Shown: positions 11,032 through 20,165 of the stretch, piece after piece
How positions within the stretch are numbered: position 1 is the stretch's first letter
Layout: each line of letters opens with the position of its first letter
Source: Geobacter sp. FeAm09
Lineage (GTDB): Bacteria; Desulfobacterota; Desulfuromonadia; Geobacterales; Pseudopelobacteraceae
Reading direction: 5' to 3'
Assembly: GCF_008330225.1 (NCBI RefSeq)
Contig: NZ_CP042466.1
Location: forward strand, 2,056,501 to 2,120,500
Length of the DNA stretch: 64,000 nt
Made by a program: the position numbers and the translations under genes
Notes under the pieces: model-generated
What the model was told of the DNA's origin: nothing
What the model saw: only the letters and a program-made list of their open reading frames with translations
The model's database searches: none

Positions 11032-11754
11032 ATGGCTACACCCGGCAAAGACATAGCGCACCTGGTCAAGGCGGCACTGCTCGTCTGCCTCCTGGTCGTC
11101 CTCTGCGGCCTCGTCTGGCGGGAACTGCCCTCACAATGGCTGGACTCCCGGTGGCTCGAAGCCTGGATCAAGAGCATGGGGATCCTGGCGCCCCCGGCCT
11201 ATATCCTCCTCAGAACCGTTGCCATTGTGCTGACCGTTGTCCCCAACGCCCCTCTGGATGTGGCCGGCGGCGTGCTCTTCGGCCCGTTCTGGGGCACCGT
11301 CTATTCGCTCATCGGCTCCGAGGCCGGGGCCATCGCCTGCTTCCTCCTGGCCCATGCCCTGGGCAGGGAGGCGATAACACGGCTCCTGCACCGGGAAATC
11401 GCCTTCAGCAACGGCCATTACCCCCAGCGCCAGATGGCGTACATCGTCCTCTTCGCCCGGCTCGAACCGGTCTTCTCCTTCGCCCTGGTCAGTTACGGCG
11501 CCGGCCTGACCGGCATGTCGCTCCGTGCCTTTGCCCTGACCACGCTGCTTGGCATGACCCCCGGCACGGTCCTCCTCAACTACTACGGCAAGACTTTCTT
11601 CACCGGCGTTTCCCTAGTGCAGCAGATCATCCTGGGGCTTGCCCTGGTTGCCCTGCTGCTGGCCATCCCGGTCTGGATCAGGCACAACAGACCCGACTGG
11701 TGGCATGAGCGCACAAGGGAAACCGGACCGCCGGAAGGCGGGCCCCAGCCATGA
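11032..11754 (+). CDS. TVP38/TMEM64 (DedA-superfamily) membrane protein
   Basis: The 240-residue integral membrane protein has the SNARE-associated/VTT domain: a first TM near residues 8-28, then the re-entrant-loop signature PLDVAGGVLFGPFWGTVYS and further TM helices up to ~215. Members are thought to move or scramble lipids, including undecaprenyl phosphate or phospholipids, but this one is not characterised. Its stop overlaps the ATG of the following YihY gene, so the two form a membrane-protein pair. Confidence 0.85.
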   Translation: MATPGKDIAHLVKAALLVCLLVVLCGLVWRELPSQWLDSRWLEAWIKSMGILAPPAYILLRTVAIVLTVVPNAPLDVAGGVLFGPFWGTVYSLIGSEAGAIACFLLAHALGREAITRLLHREIAFSNGHYPQRQMAYIVLFARLEPVFSFALVSYGAGLTGMSLRAFALTTLLGMTPGTVLLNYYGKTFFTGVSLVQQIILGLALVALLLAIPVWIRHNRPDWWHERTRETGPPEGGPQP

Positions 11755-12647
11755 CGGGCACCCGACGCGACGACCACGGGCGGGTGAGCCGGCTCCTCGG
11801 CTTCATGGCCGCCGTTGTGCGGGATTTCCGGCGCAACCAGGGTTTTCTTTTGTCCGGCGCCGTGGCCTACTACACCCTGCTGTCGGTGGTGCCCATGTCG
11901 ATCCTCGTCCTGACCGTGCTGTCCCATGTGATCGGCGAGGAGCGGCTGGTGGCCACCATGGCCACCTATCTGGAGATGGTGGTGCCCGGTTATACGGCGA
12001 CCCTGCTGGAACAGGTGCGGGTATTTGTGGAGAACCGCCAGGTGATCGGCACCATCGGTTTTGTCGTCATGCTCTTTTTCAGTTCCATAGCCTTTACGGT
12101 CCTAGAAAATGCCATCTCGGTGATCTTCTTCCACCATGTGAAGCACGAACGTCGCGGCTTCCTCGTTTCCGCCCTGATCCCCTTCGTCTACATCTGCGCC
12201 CTTGCCCTGGGCATCGTCCTGGTATCGGTTGTGGTGGGTGCGGTCGAGACCCTTGAAAGCCGGCACCTGATCCTGTTCAACCGGAGCGTGAGCCTGGCCG
12301 GCACGGAGCGGGTTGCGCTGTATGTCCTGGGGATCGCCGGCGAGCTGCTCATGCTCACCTCCATCTACCTGGTGATGCCGGTGGTGCGGATCCCCTTTCG
12401 CCACGCCATGATCGGCGGGGTGGCGGCCACGCTGCTGTGGGAGATCACCCGCCGCGTACTGGTCTGGTATTACGCTTCCCTCTCCATGGTCAACATCATC
12501 TACGGCTCCATTGCCACGGTGGTGGTGACCCTGCTCAGTATCGAAGTGTCGGCCCTGATCCTGCTCCTGGGCGCCCAGATCATCGCCGAGCTCGAAACGA
12601 CCTGTTCATCGGCCCCGGTCGAACCGCCGCCCGGTTTCGAGACATGA
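11751..12647 (+). CDS. YihY/UPF0761 family membrane protein
   Basis: The 298-residue protein has about six TM segments and the family motifs GAVAYYTLLSVVPM near the N-terminus and YGSIATVVVTLLSIEVSALILLLGAQ (in part) near the C-terminus. The family was once called RNase BN by mistake; no nuclease activity is expected, and the role in the inner membrane is unknown. It overlaps the TVP38-family gene by four bases (ATGA). Confidence 0.85.
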   Translation: MTGTRRDDHGRVSRLLGFMAAVVRDFRRNQGFLLSGAVAYYTLLSVVPMSILVLTVLSHVIGEERLVATMATYLEMVVPGYTATLLEQVRVFVENRQVIGTIGFVVMLFFSSIAFTVLENAISVIFFHHVKHERRGFLVSALIPFVYICALALGIVLVSVVVGAVETLESRHLILFNRSVSLAGTERVALYVLGIAGELLMLTSIYLVMPVVRIPFRHAMIGGVAATLLWEITRRVLVWYYASLSMVNIIYGSIATVVVTLLSIEVSALILLLGAQIIAELETTCSSAPVEPPPGFET

Positions 12648-12696
12648 TGCCGCACAGCCGTTACCACCACTCCACGACAGATCGGTGCCTCCTTTC

Positions 12697-13284
12697 ATGA
12701 CAAAAAGAACGTTCCTGACCATCCTTGCCCTCGCTGCCTGCCTCGCCCCGCTCTCGGTCCGGGCGGAAACCGCCGTCGCCACGGCCCAATCGGAATGCGC
12801 TCTGCTGACCGGCTACGGCATCACCCACCGCTATTTCGGCGCCACCCGCACCCAGGTGCAGACCTGGGACGTCATCGCCCGCTACGGCCGCTTCCTCTCC
12901 GATGAGGTCGGCAGGGGAAGCTGGTATCAGGGGCGACATGAACTGCTGGTGGAGGTGCCCTATCACCTGGCCGTGGACCATGACGCCAGGTCCATGGCGG
13001 GGGGGTATCTTTTGGGAAGCTGGAAATTTACCGGATTGGAGGGGATTGCCCCCTATGTCTTTGCCGGCGGGGGGATACTCTATGTGGATCTGGGGTTGCC
13101 TACCATGGGGACCAGGCTGGACTTTTCCTATCAGGGGGGAACGGGCATACAGTACTTCGTGCGCAAGGACACGGCACTCATGGCCGAGTACCGCTACCAT
13201 CACATCTCCAACGCCGGAACCGCCGCGCCCAACGAGCCGCTCAACTCCAGCAAGTTCCTGCTGGGCGTGACGTTCTATCGTTGA
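12697..13284 (+). CDS. PagL-like lipid A 3-O-deacylase (acyloxyacyl hydrolase family)
   Basis: The 195-residue protein has a signal peptide (TILALAACLAPLSVRAE) and alternating beta-strand sequence ending in an aromatic-Arg C-terminus (GVTFYR), as in small outer-membrane barrels. The motif YRYHHISNAG contains the PagL catalytic His-x-Ser pair, and a Glu follows in NEPLN. PagL removes the 3-linked acyl chain of lipid A in the outer membrane. I use the ATG at 12697; a GTG at 12685 is an alternative with a weaker leader. It converges on the MMPL exporter gene six bases away. Confidence 0.75.
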   Translation: MTKRTFLTILALAACLAPLSVRAETAVATAQSECALLTGYGITHRYFGATRTQVQTWDVIARYGRFLSDEVGRGSWYQGRHELLVEVPYHLAVDHDARSMAGGYLLGSWKFTGLEGIAPYVFAGGGILYVDLGLPTMGTRLDFSYQGGTGIQYFVRKDTALMAEYRYHHISNAGTAAPNEPLNSSKFLLGVTFYR

Positions 13285-13290
13285 GCCCTG

Positions 13291-15831
13291 TCAATCCACC
13301 CGGGAAAACCCTTTCAGGGCCATGGCCGCCGGCAGGGTAACCAGGCAAAAGAAGGTAATGAACCCTACCCCCAGGTTGGTGGCCCAGCCGATGGAAGACA
13401 TGGCGCCATAGTCGGTCAGGGCCAGTGATCCGAACCCGACGATGGTGGTCATGGCCGAAAGAAAGACCGACCGGCCGATCTGCACATACTGCCGTTCCCG
13501 CTCTTCGGGCGTCTCCGCCGTGACCCGGAAGCGGATGTACAGGCCAAAATCGCTCCCCATCCCCACGATCGTCACCAACACCATGGCATTCATGAAGTTG
13601 AGCCCCATGCCGCTCAAAGCCATGGTCCCCAACATGCAACCAGAGGCGGCCACCACCGGAAACAGGGAATACAGCACCCCCGAGGGCATGGTGGCAAAAT
13701 GGGCCAGCAAAAAGAACAGCACCAGCATCCCGCCCAGGAGGAAGGCGCCGGTAAAGCTGTTCCGTACGGCATCCCTCAACTGGTTGCTGATCAGGTCGAT
13801 GCCGGTCATGCGGGCCGCAGGGTCCAGAGCAGCCAGCGCGGCCTGAAAGGCGGGCAGATCGAGCGAGGAGCCGGAATAGTGCAAATACGCCAGGGCGTGG
13901 TAACCGGAAGCGGTTTTAACCAGATGGCGATCGACAACCCCCTTGAGCGGCGAGGCCGAAAGGCGGGCCACCGCCTCTTCGGGACTCACCGGTACGGCTC
14001 GTTGCAGATGGCTCATCCCATCCAGAAACGGCTGGAACTGCTCCGAGGCAAAACCCTGCCGGTCGAGCGCCCCACGGACGGACTGCTCAAGGCGTGCGTC
14101 GCCAAAACGCTCCCGCAGCCGGAGAGACAACTCCCTTTGCGTCTTCGGGTCGTTGATCACCCGGCAGAGGGAAGACCACGCCACAATCTGGCCGCGCGCT
14201 TGGAGGGATGCCGCCAGTGCGTCCAGCCGCGAAACCCGCTCCAGAACATCGGGGAGATCACGCCCCTCCAACGCCACCAGTATCTGTTTCGGCGCAATAC
14301 TCAAGTTCCGTTCGATTTTCTCCTGTGCCAGAAAAGCCTCGGAATGGCGTGGCTGCAGATTTTTGAGCTCGCCATCGAAGGTGATGGAAAAAGCCGCCCA
14401 GCAGAGTCCCGCCGCCATCAGCAGAGAGCCTGCGGCAACCGCCGCCGGATGCCGCAGCACGGCGCGCCAGAGGCGTGGCAGGCCGAGGCCGGGAATGGGG
14501 CGGTAGGTGATGGGAAAGCGACGCTCCATGAACAGCAGCAGAGGAGGCAGGAAAAACAGCGTGGCATAAAGGGAATAAATCACCCCCAGCCCCACCAGCA
14601 GGCCGAGTTCGTAGAGCGCGCGGACATCCGACACCATCAACGCCAGAAACGGGACCGCCGTGGTAATGGCGGCGGTGAAGACGCCGCGGCCGGTATCGAG
14701 AATCGCCAACTCCAACGCTTCCCGGGATGTTTTGCCGACAGCCCGCTCGCTGTGGAAGCGGTCGTAGATATGGATCGAATAATCGGTGCCGATGCCGGTG
14801 ATGAGGGCGGTAAAGGCAAATGAAATGATATGGATGGATCTCAGGAACAGCCCGGCGGTCCCCAGGGCAAACAACACGCCGCACGCCAGGATCAGCGGGA
14901 TGAGCAGGGTCGGCAACAAGCGCCGGTAGGCAAGGTAGAAAATGCCCAATACCACCAACAGAGAAATAACGATGCTCACGAGGACATTGGACTTCATCTC
15001 CACTTCATCGAGCACGGCGCTGATATGGGCACCGGCGCAGGAGATGGAGACCGGGGAACCACGGCGGGCATCGTTGATGGCCGCCACCAGTTTGCGGGCG
15101 AACGCCATGTCCTGGACCGGCCTGGCGGGTTCGGCGATCATGATCAGCACCGCTCCGTTGCGGGAGAGAAAATAAGGGGATGACGGGTCGAGGTCGAGGG
15201 CCTGGCCGCCGTTCTTGAGACGCGGCAGGATCAGGTCGCGCAGGGAAAGGGGGTCAACAATGGCCAAACCGCTGGCAAAACCGCCGAACTGTCCGGCCAG
15301 GTCGGCCTGGAGTTGCTGCAGTGCCGTGTTTGCCTGATCGGGAGCAAAACGGGCAACGAAACGGGGCAGATCATCCGGCTGAACGAAGAGTTGGGGGTGG
15401 ATGACGGCATAGGCCATCAGTTCCTTGAAGGATGCCGCCTGGCTTTCGTCGTAGATCCGCCAGGTGACCCGCTTGAAGGCGGGTTGCCCATCGACGCGAG
15501 CCTGTTCGAGACGCTCGGCAAAACGTCCGGCCTCCGCAGGCAGGGACGGCGGGTCCCCCTCCAGCAGGAAGTAGGCTTCATTGGCGCTGCCGGTCCATTG
15601 AAGCGAGTCGAGCAACAACCTGAGGGCCGGCTGTCGGGACGGGAAAAGGCGAAAGATATCCGTCTCGAAATGGATGGAGGTGATCATGGCGACCGACAGA
15701 GCCACGGCGGCCGCAAACAGGGAGATGACGACCCGGGGACGCGTCGAGGCGGTACGGAAAACCCATCCCAGGTGACGGCGCGTGAGCGAGTCTCCAGCGG
15801 CGATGATACGCGAACACCACATGCGGAACAT
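13291..15831 (-). CDS. MMPL/RND-family lipid exporter
   Basis: The 846-residue protein has the RND pattern: one TM (about residue 30-50), a large periplasmic loop, a block of five to six TMs with FALGTAGLFL and GIGTDYSIHIYDRF, a second periplasmic loop, and a second TM block containing GMGSDFGLYIRFR. Related proteins export hopanoids (HpnN), mycobacterial lipids and aryl polyenes. It is the last gene of a (-) strand set with LolB-like, LolA-like, dehydratase, KS/CLF and KR genes, so I infer that it moves the acyl product of that set across the periplasm. No hopanoid genes occur here. Confidence 0.8.
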   Translation of the reverse strand: MFRMWCSRIIAAGDSLTRRHLGWVFRTASTRPRVVISLFAAAVALSVAMITSIHFETDIFRLFPSRQPALRLLLDSLQWTGSANEAYFLLEGDPPSLPAEAGRFAERLEQARVDGQPAFKRVTWRIYDESQAASFKELMAYAVIHPQLFVQPDDLPRFVARFAPDQANTALQQLQADLAGQFGGFASGLAIVDPLSLRDLILPRLKNGGQALDLDPSSPYFLSRNGAVLIMIAEPARPVQDMAFARKLVAAINDARRGSPVSISCAGAHISAVLDEVEMKSNVLVSIVISLLVVLGIFYLAYRRLLPTLLIPLILACGVLFALGTAGLFLRSIHIISFAFTALITGIGTDYSIHIYDRFHSERAVGKTSREALELAILDTGRGVFTAAITTAVPFLALMVSDVRALYELGLLVGLGVIYSLYATLFFLPPLLLFMERRFPITYRPIPGLGLPRLWRAVLRHPAAVAAGSLLMAAGLCWAAFSITFDGELKNLQPRHSEAFLAQEKIERNLSIAPKQILVALEGRDLPDVLERVSRLDALAASLQARGQIVAWSSLCRVINDPKTQRELSLRLRERFGDARLEQSVRGALDRQGFASEQFQPFLDGMSHLQRAVPVSPEEAVARLSASPLKGVVDRHLVKTASGYHALAYLHYSGSSLDLPAFQAALAALDPAARMTGIDLISNQLRDAVRNSFTGAFLLGGMLVLFFLLAHFATMPSGVLYSLFPVVAASGCMLGTMALSGMGLNFMNAMVLVTIVGMGSDFGLYIRFRVTAETPEERERQYVQIGRSVFLSAMTTIVGFGSLALTDYGAMSSIGWATNLGVGFITFFCLVTLPAAMALKGFSRVD

Positions 15832-15834
15832 GGA

Positions 15835-16539
15835 TCAGTGCTTTCCTTGCAGGGCGGACAACGGGTAGACGGTCAGGTTGTCCAGATGGAGGGTGAAGGC
15901 CTCGGGCGACAGCTCGGTATTGACCTCCGGCTCGGTGATCTTGATACGGAAGCGGCCGCCGTCGTGGCTGTACATGATGATCTCCGTGGCCAGGGGCACG
16001 CCGTTCACAACCTCGTAATCGTTGTAGTGGGCTTCGTCGCCGTTGGCCAGGCTTTTGGCTACCACCAGCCCGTTTTCGAAGGTCACGCGCTCCTTCAGGC
16101 CCATGCTGCCGGTCCGTTCCAGAGAACCGTCACGCAACGAACTGCCGGGGGCCGGCACCTCCATGACCCAGCGCGCCTGGCGCCAGGTATCCCCCTCCCT
16201 CTGCTGGGGAAGCTCGGCCAGCGCGCCGCGGAACGCCATCCCCTTGGAATTGTCCACAACCGTGACCTGATCGCCCGCCACAACGGTTTCCATCAGGGTG
16301 GTGCCGAAGGGGGAAAGAACCACCATCCGCATCCGGTCGGGACGCTGATAGAGCATAAAGCCGTTTGCGCCCATGCCCTGCTCTCCTTTGGTGACGGAGA
16401 GGGATACGGCAGCCGAGAGGGTATCCACCTGGACGCCGGGCCGGTACTCCAGGGGCGGTTTGGGAGTAAAGAGGGCGCAGCCGGCAACCTGGGACAGGGC
16501 TGCCATCAGGAACAAGAGGAATATATGGCGTTTCATCAA
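15835..16539 (-). CDS. LolB-like outer-membrane lipoprotein
   Basis: The 234-residue product begins with a lipoprotein signal peptide with lipobox LSQVAGC (lipidated Cys21). The rest is mostly beta-strand with a hydrophobic-pocket composition typical of the LolA/LolB/LppX fold; I see no catalytic motif. It lies three bases upstream of the MMPL gene and, after the repeat element, downstream of the LolA-like gene. A role as outer-membrane acceptor of a lipid delivered by the LolA-like carrier is inferred from context and fold type only. Confidence 0.65.
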   Translation of the reverse strand: MMKRHIFLLFLMAALSQVAGCALFTPKPPLEYRPGVQVDTLSAAVSLSVTKGEQGMGANGFMLYQRPDRMRMVVLSPFGTTLMETVVAGDQVTVVDNSKGMAFRGALAELPQQREGDTWRQARWVMEVPAPGSSLRDGSLERTGSMGLKERVTFENGLVVAKSLANGDEAHYNDYEVVNGVPLATEIIMYSHDGGRFRIKITEPEVNTELSPEAFTLHLDNLTVYPLSALQGKH

Positions 16540-16578
16540 GGGTCCGATCGTTGTTGCAAGATTAAAAATAATAACCGC

Positions 16579-16719
16579 CTCTCACAAAGCTCACAAAGTC
16601 ACGGAGAAAAATCTGTAACCCACTGCATTTCAAAATCAAATTACTTTGGATTCCACCAAAAACACTTTCTATCCTGCTTTTTGGGGATTCCCTCTGTGCC
16701 TTTGTGAGCTCTGTGAGAG
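16579..16719. repeat. Intergenic inverted-repeat element, copy 2
   Basis: An imperfect inverted repeat of about 140 bp lies inside the otherwise tight lipid operon, between the LolA-like and LolB-like genes. The left arm starts CTCTCACAAAGCTCACAAAG and the right arm is CTTTGTGAGCTCTGTGAGAG-like. It belongs to the same family as the copies at 3264, 57414 and 63018. Confidence 0.7.
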
Positions 16720-16747
16720 ACGAATTGTATCTTTATTTCTGGGTTTA

Positions 16748-17407
16748 TCACTCCAGCCGGAAATCCCGGTCCGTCAGCCCCACGTTGCGGCGCACCTTCT
16801 TGAAGGTCATCACGGCGCGGTCACCGTTCTGTTCGACGATGACCAGCTTTCTGATCGTGCCGTCATCGAGAAAGGTAATGACCAGTTCCCTGACCTGCCC
16901 CTTGCCGCGGGGCGCGATGGTGACGGTGTAGACCGGGCCGGTCGCATCGGCGTGGACCCCCAGACCTTCCGGCAGGGTGGTGATCGGTGTGGCAAGCCGC
17001 GTGAACCAGCGTTTCAGCCCCTGTTCGGGAGGCAGGACGATCCGGTTTCGCCCCCCGCTCGCGCCCATGACCTGTTCGATGGTGTTGTCCCGCAGAACCA
17101 TGCGGCTGGCATAGGGGGCGTTGAGTTCGAGATAGAACTGGTCAGGCTTGCGGAAGCGCACCGTGCCGTTCATGGTCATGGCCCGCTTCATCAACGAGAG
17201 ACGTTTTTCCTGGCTGATCTCGGCCGTAAAGTCCGTGACCCCGGTAAAGGCCTTGCGCAGAACCTCAAGCCCTTCCACGGCGGGAATCTGACGGGCCTGG
17301 CAGGGAATGGCGCCCGCAAGGAACGCCAGCAGCGCGCCGCATGCAGCAAAGACCCGCCACCGGGCGGGGCCGTGAATGAAACGGGGACCTTGTCCTGACA
17401 ACATCAT
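16748..17407 (-). CDS. LolA-like outer-membrane lipoprotein carrier family protein
   Basis: The 219-residue protein has a signal peptide (AACGALLAFLAGAIPCQA) and a LolA-type half-barrel: FTAEISQEKRLSL, then GTVRFRKPDQFYLEL with the conserved strand after it, and KVRRNVGL at the end. LolA homologues ferry lipids or lipoproteins through the periplasm. Its start overlaps the dehydratase stop, which ties it to acyl-chain synthesis rather than to general lipoprotein sorting. Aryl polyene clusters carry a similar LolA-like gene. Confidence 0.75.
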   Translation of the reverse strand: MMLSGQGPRFIHGPARWRVFAACGALLAFLAGAIPCQARQIPAVEGLEVLRKAFTGVTDFTAEISQEKRLSLMKRAMTMNGTVRFRKPDQFYLELNAPYASRMVLRDNTIEQVMGASGGRNRIVLPPEQGLKRWFTRLATPITTLPEGLGVHADATGPVYTVTIAPRGKGQVRELVITFLDDGTIRKLVIVEQNGDRAVMTFKKVRRNVGLTDRDFRLE

Positions 17408-17862
17408 AGTTTGCCAACTCCCAGGGTAAGTTGGGCCGTCACCAACGTGCGACCGTCGCAGGCCACCTCTCCCTCCACCATGAAGAGCCGGCCAAAGGCC
17501 TTGACCACCCGGACCGAAACCGAAAGCTCGTCACCGGCCCGGGGCACATCGGAGAATTCGGCCCGGTCAATGGCCGCCAGAAAGCCCCCTTCCCCCTCGT
17601 CCTGAATGGTGAGAATGCCGGCCAATTGGGCGATGCACTCCACCAGCAGCACCTGGGGAAGGCCGCGGCCCGACGTGACGGCCACCCGGGCGACCGCACG
17701 GACGCCGGTTTCCAGTTCCACGACCCGGTCAAGCAGCAGAAAGGGGTAACGGTGGGGGAGGTATGCCGCGGGATCAGCCTTAATGCGAAGCCCCTTTCGC
17801 ATCGCCGGGGACAGGGGGCTGAGCGGGCGCGACTGCAGCGCCTCCCGTGAAGCGGATGGCAT
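17404..17862 (-). CDS. 3-hydroxyacyl-ACP dehydratase (FabZ-like hotdog)
   Basis: The 152-residue hotdog protein contains the FabZ active-site motif PHRYPFLLLDRV (catalytic His) and the matching acid in VECIAQLAGIL. It should remove water from 3-hydroxyacyl-ACP to give trans-2-enoyl-ACP. The start at 17862 has a weak GAAGG site but overlaps the CLF gene by 83 bp; the ATG at 17802 gives a smaller overlap and a more FabZ-like N-terminus, so either is possible. It is co-transcribed with KS, CLF and LolA genes. Confidence 0.8.
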   Translation of the reverse strand: MPSASREALQSRPLSPLSPAMRKGLRIKADPAAYLPHRYPFLLLDRVVELETGVRAVARVAVTSGRGLPQVLLVECIAQLAGILTIQDEGEGGFLAAIDRAEFSDVPRAGDELSVSVRVVKAFGRLFMVEGEVACDGRTLVTAQLTLGVGKL

Positions 17863-18871
17863 AGTAGGGGCCTTCGGGGGAGGCCGCCAGGTGCAATCCC
17901 TGCCGGCCGGCCTGAAGCTTGGCCAGCAGGGTAGCCATGGCCGTGCCCCCCATGGCCAGGGAACGCCCCAGGGTGCGGGCGGTGTCGATGGTGTCCCGGG
18001 CTCCGGCCCGCTGCATCAGAAGCGGAGTGTCACCGGCGGTGCCGGAAAGGGAGAGCAGATCGCAGCGCTCAACGCCGCTGAACAGGCGCTCCACCCCTTC
18101 CCGTTCACGACCGGCCGGGAGCAGGCCGATGGTGGCGACCGTCTCGACCGTCGCCTTGACCGGGGCATTGCGGCGGGCGGCGTGGGCGGCGCTTTCCAGC
18201 ACCAGGATGCCGCTCCCCTCGCCGAAACAGGAGGCATAACGCCGCAGTTGGCCGGTGGCACTGAAGCCTGCGATCATCAGCGGCGTCAGGTCATCGGCCC
18301 CGCCGGTCAGCATGACGTCGGCCCGCCCTTCCGCAATGAAACGACAGGCCATGACAAAGGCCGATTCGGCCGAGCAGAAGCGTTGCACCAGCGTCACGTT
18401 GGGCCCCTTCAGGCCATGCCCGATGGAGGCGTTGCTGGCGGGCGCATTGGAAACCGTGTTGGGGAAGAGTACCGGCGCCAGCCCCTCGACACCGCTTTTG
18501 AAATAACCGCTGAGGAATTCGGCGGAATTTGCCACGCCGCCGAAACCGCACCCCAGGGCGATCCCGATCCGCTCGGGGTCCATACCCTTCAGGTCGATGC
18601 CGGCATCCTTGAGGGCCAGTCCTGACGCGCCGACGGCAAAGTGGCTGCATCGATCCATCTTGCGTGCCTTGAGCGGCGGCATGAAGTCCGAGGCCTTGAA
18701 GTCGAGCGCCTTGCCCCAGCGCTGCCCCGCCCCCCCGGGCACGTCTGCCGGCACGGGCGTCAGGGCGTCCCGACCCGACCCGAGGAGTTCCAGCACCGCT
18801 GCCATGCCGTTGCCTGCGGCGGTTACGGCCGAGAAGCCGCTGATGACGATATTGTCGAAGGAGTAGATCAT
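17780..18871 (-). CDS. Ketosynthase-fold chain-length-factor-like protein (KS-beta)
   Basis: The 363-residue protein has the thiolase/ketosynthase fold (ISGFSAVTAAGNG; GIALGCGFGGVANS) but lacks the ketosynthase catalytic set. Where active enzymes have TAC, it reads VQRFCSAES, with Phe at the aligned position and Cys one residue later. The His of NAHGTGT becomes LSGTAGDT, and the His of the GHxxGAAG motif becomes LAMGGTAMAT. This is the pattern of the KS-beta/CLF partner in type II polyketide and aryl polyene systems, which forms a heterodimer with the active KS. Its ATG overlaps the stop of the active ketosynthase gene (ATGA). Confidence 0.8.
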   Translation of the reverse strand: MIYSFDNIVISGFSAVTAAGNGMAAVLELLGSGRDALTPVPADVPGGAGQRWGKALDFKASDFMPPLKARKMDRCSHFAVGASGLALKDAGIDLKGMDPERIGIALGCGFGGVANSAEFLSGYFKSGVEGLAPVLFPNTVSNAPASNASIGHGLKGPNVTLVQRFCSAESAFVMACRFIAEGRADVMLTGGADDLTPLMIAGFSATGQLRRYASCFGEGSGILVLESAAHAARRNAPVKATVETVATIGLLPAGREREGVERLFSGVERCDLLSLSGTAGDTPLLMQRAGARDTIDTARTLGRSLAMGGTAMATLLAKLQAGRQGLHLAASPEGPYYAIRFTGGAAVAPAQPPVPGDAKGASH

Positions 18872-20073
18872 GTGCCCAGCACCAGTGATGTGATGTTGCC
18901 CCCGAAGGCAAAGGAATTGGACATGGCGATGTCGGCTTCGCAGGGGCGCTTCCCTTCGTGGCAGTAGTCCAGGTCGCATTCCGGGTCGCGGCCGCGAAAA
19001 TTCAGGGTTTGGGGAATGATGCGGAGGTTGAGGGCGATCACCGTGGCCAGGGCCTCGATGGCGCCGGCCGCCCCCAGACAGTGCCCGGTCATGGCCTTGG
19101 TGGAAATCAGCGGGACCGATTGAACCCGCTCGCCGAAGACCAGCTTCATGGCGTTGGACTCCACCACATCGTTGAGGGGGGTGCCGGTGCCATGGGCGTT
19201 GACCCACCCCACCCGGCCGCTGTCGATGCCGGCTGCCGCAATGGCATTGCGCATGACCCGCGCCGCCGTGGAGCCGGTCGGCTCCGGGGCGGTCATGTGA
19301 TACGCCTCGCCGGCCAGGGCATAGCCGAGCACCGCACCATACACCCGGGCACCCCGGGCCAGGGCATCCTCTTCGCTCTCCAGCACCAGGAAGGCCGCCC
19401 CCTCTCCCAGGGAGATCCCCTGACGTCCCAGACTGAAGGGGGAACAGGGCTCGGGATCGACCACCTTCAGCGAGTTGAATCCGCCGAAGGTCAGAAGCGA
19501 CAGGGTATCGGAACCACCGGCCACCATGGCCCGCTGTTGGCCGGTGGCAACCAGTTCGGCACCCCAGCCGATGGCGGTGGCCGACGAGGAACAGGCCGTG
19601 GTGACCGTCCCCTGGTAGCCGGCAAGATTGCAGGCCCGGGCTATCTCGGTGGCGGTCTTGTCGGGCAGGACGCCGCGCAATAGCACCGGCGGCGCGTTCT
19701 CTCCGGCCAAAAGCGCTTTCAGCCACTGCTCCGACTGGAACATGCCGGCGGCGCCCCCCCCCATGGAAATCCCCATGTCAAAAGGCGAATAATGACCGGC
19801 CAGCCCGCTGTCCGCCAGGGCCTCGGCGGCGGCGATCAGGCCGAACTGGTCGGCACGGGAAAGTTTCCGCGCCGTGGTGCGGTCGAAATGATCCAGCGGG
19901 TCATACCCCTTGACCTGGCAGCCGATATGGGAAGGAAAGGCCGACGCGTCGAACAGGTCCAGGGGGCCGATGCCGCTGATGCCGTTCAGCAGGGCGTCGC
20001 TGAATTGGGCCACATTCCTGCCCGCCCCGCAGAAGACCCCCACGCCGGTTATGACAACGCGTTTTCTCACCAT
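18868..20073 (-). CDS. Beta-ketoacyl-ACP synthase (active KS, FabF-like)
   Basis: The 401-residue protein has the full condensing-enzyme active site: Cys161 in VTTACSSSA, His294 in VNAHGTGTP, Lys326 and His331 in MTGHCLGAAG. It elongates acyl-ACP with malonyl-ACP by decarboxylative condensation. It is encoded directly before the CLF-like gene, overlapping by four bases, so the two very probably form a KS/CLF heterodimer. The KR gene lies 92 bp upstream on the same strand. Confidence 0.88.
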   Translation of the reverse strand: MVRKRVVITGVGVFCGAGRNVAQFSDALLNGISGIGPLDLFDASAFPSHIGCQVKGYDPLDHFDRTTARKLSRADQFGLIAAAEALADSGLAGHYSPFDMGISMGGGAAGMFQSEQWLKALLAGENAPPVLLRGVLPDKTATEIARACNLAGYQGTVTTACSSSATAIGWGAELVATGQQRAMVAGGSDTLSLLTFGGFNSLKVVDPEPCSPFSLGRQGISLGEGAAFLVLESEEDALARGARVYGAVLGYALAGEAYHMTAPEPTGSTAARVMRNAIAAAGIDSGRVGWVNAHGTGTPLNDVVESNAMKLVFGERVQSVPLISTKAMTGHCLGAAGAIEALATVIALNLRIIPQTLNFRGRDPECDLDYCHEGKRPCEADIAMSNSFAFGGNITSLVLGT

Positions 20074-20165
20074 ATCACACCATATAGCAACAGGTTATCT
20101 CCATAATATGAAGTTAAACTTTAAAAAACAATGTCCGGAATTTGCGCCCGACGGCGCATCGCTGC

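Noticed and set aside
15313-16707. Open frame on the plus strand across the MMPL start, the LolB-like gene and the repeat
   Set aside because: It spans an intergenic repeat and is antisense to two better supported genes.
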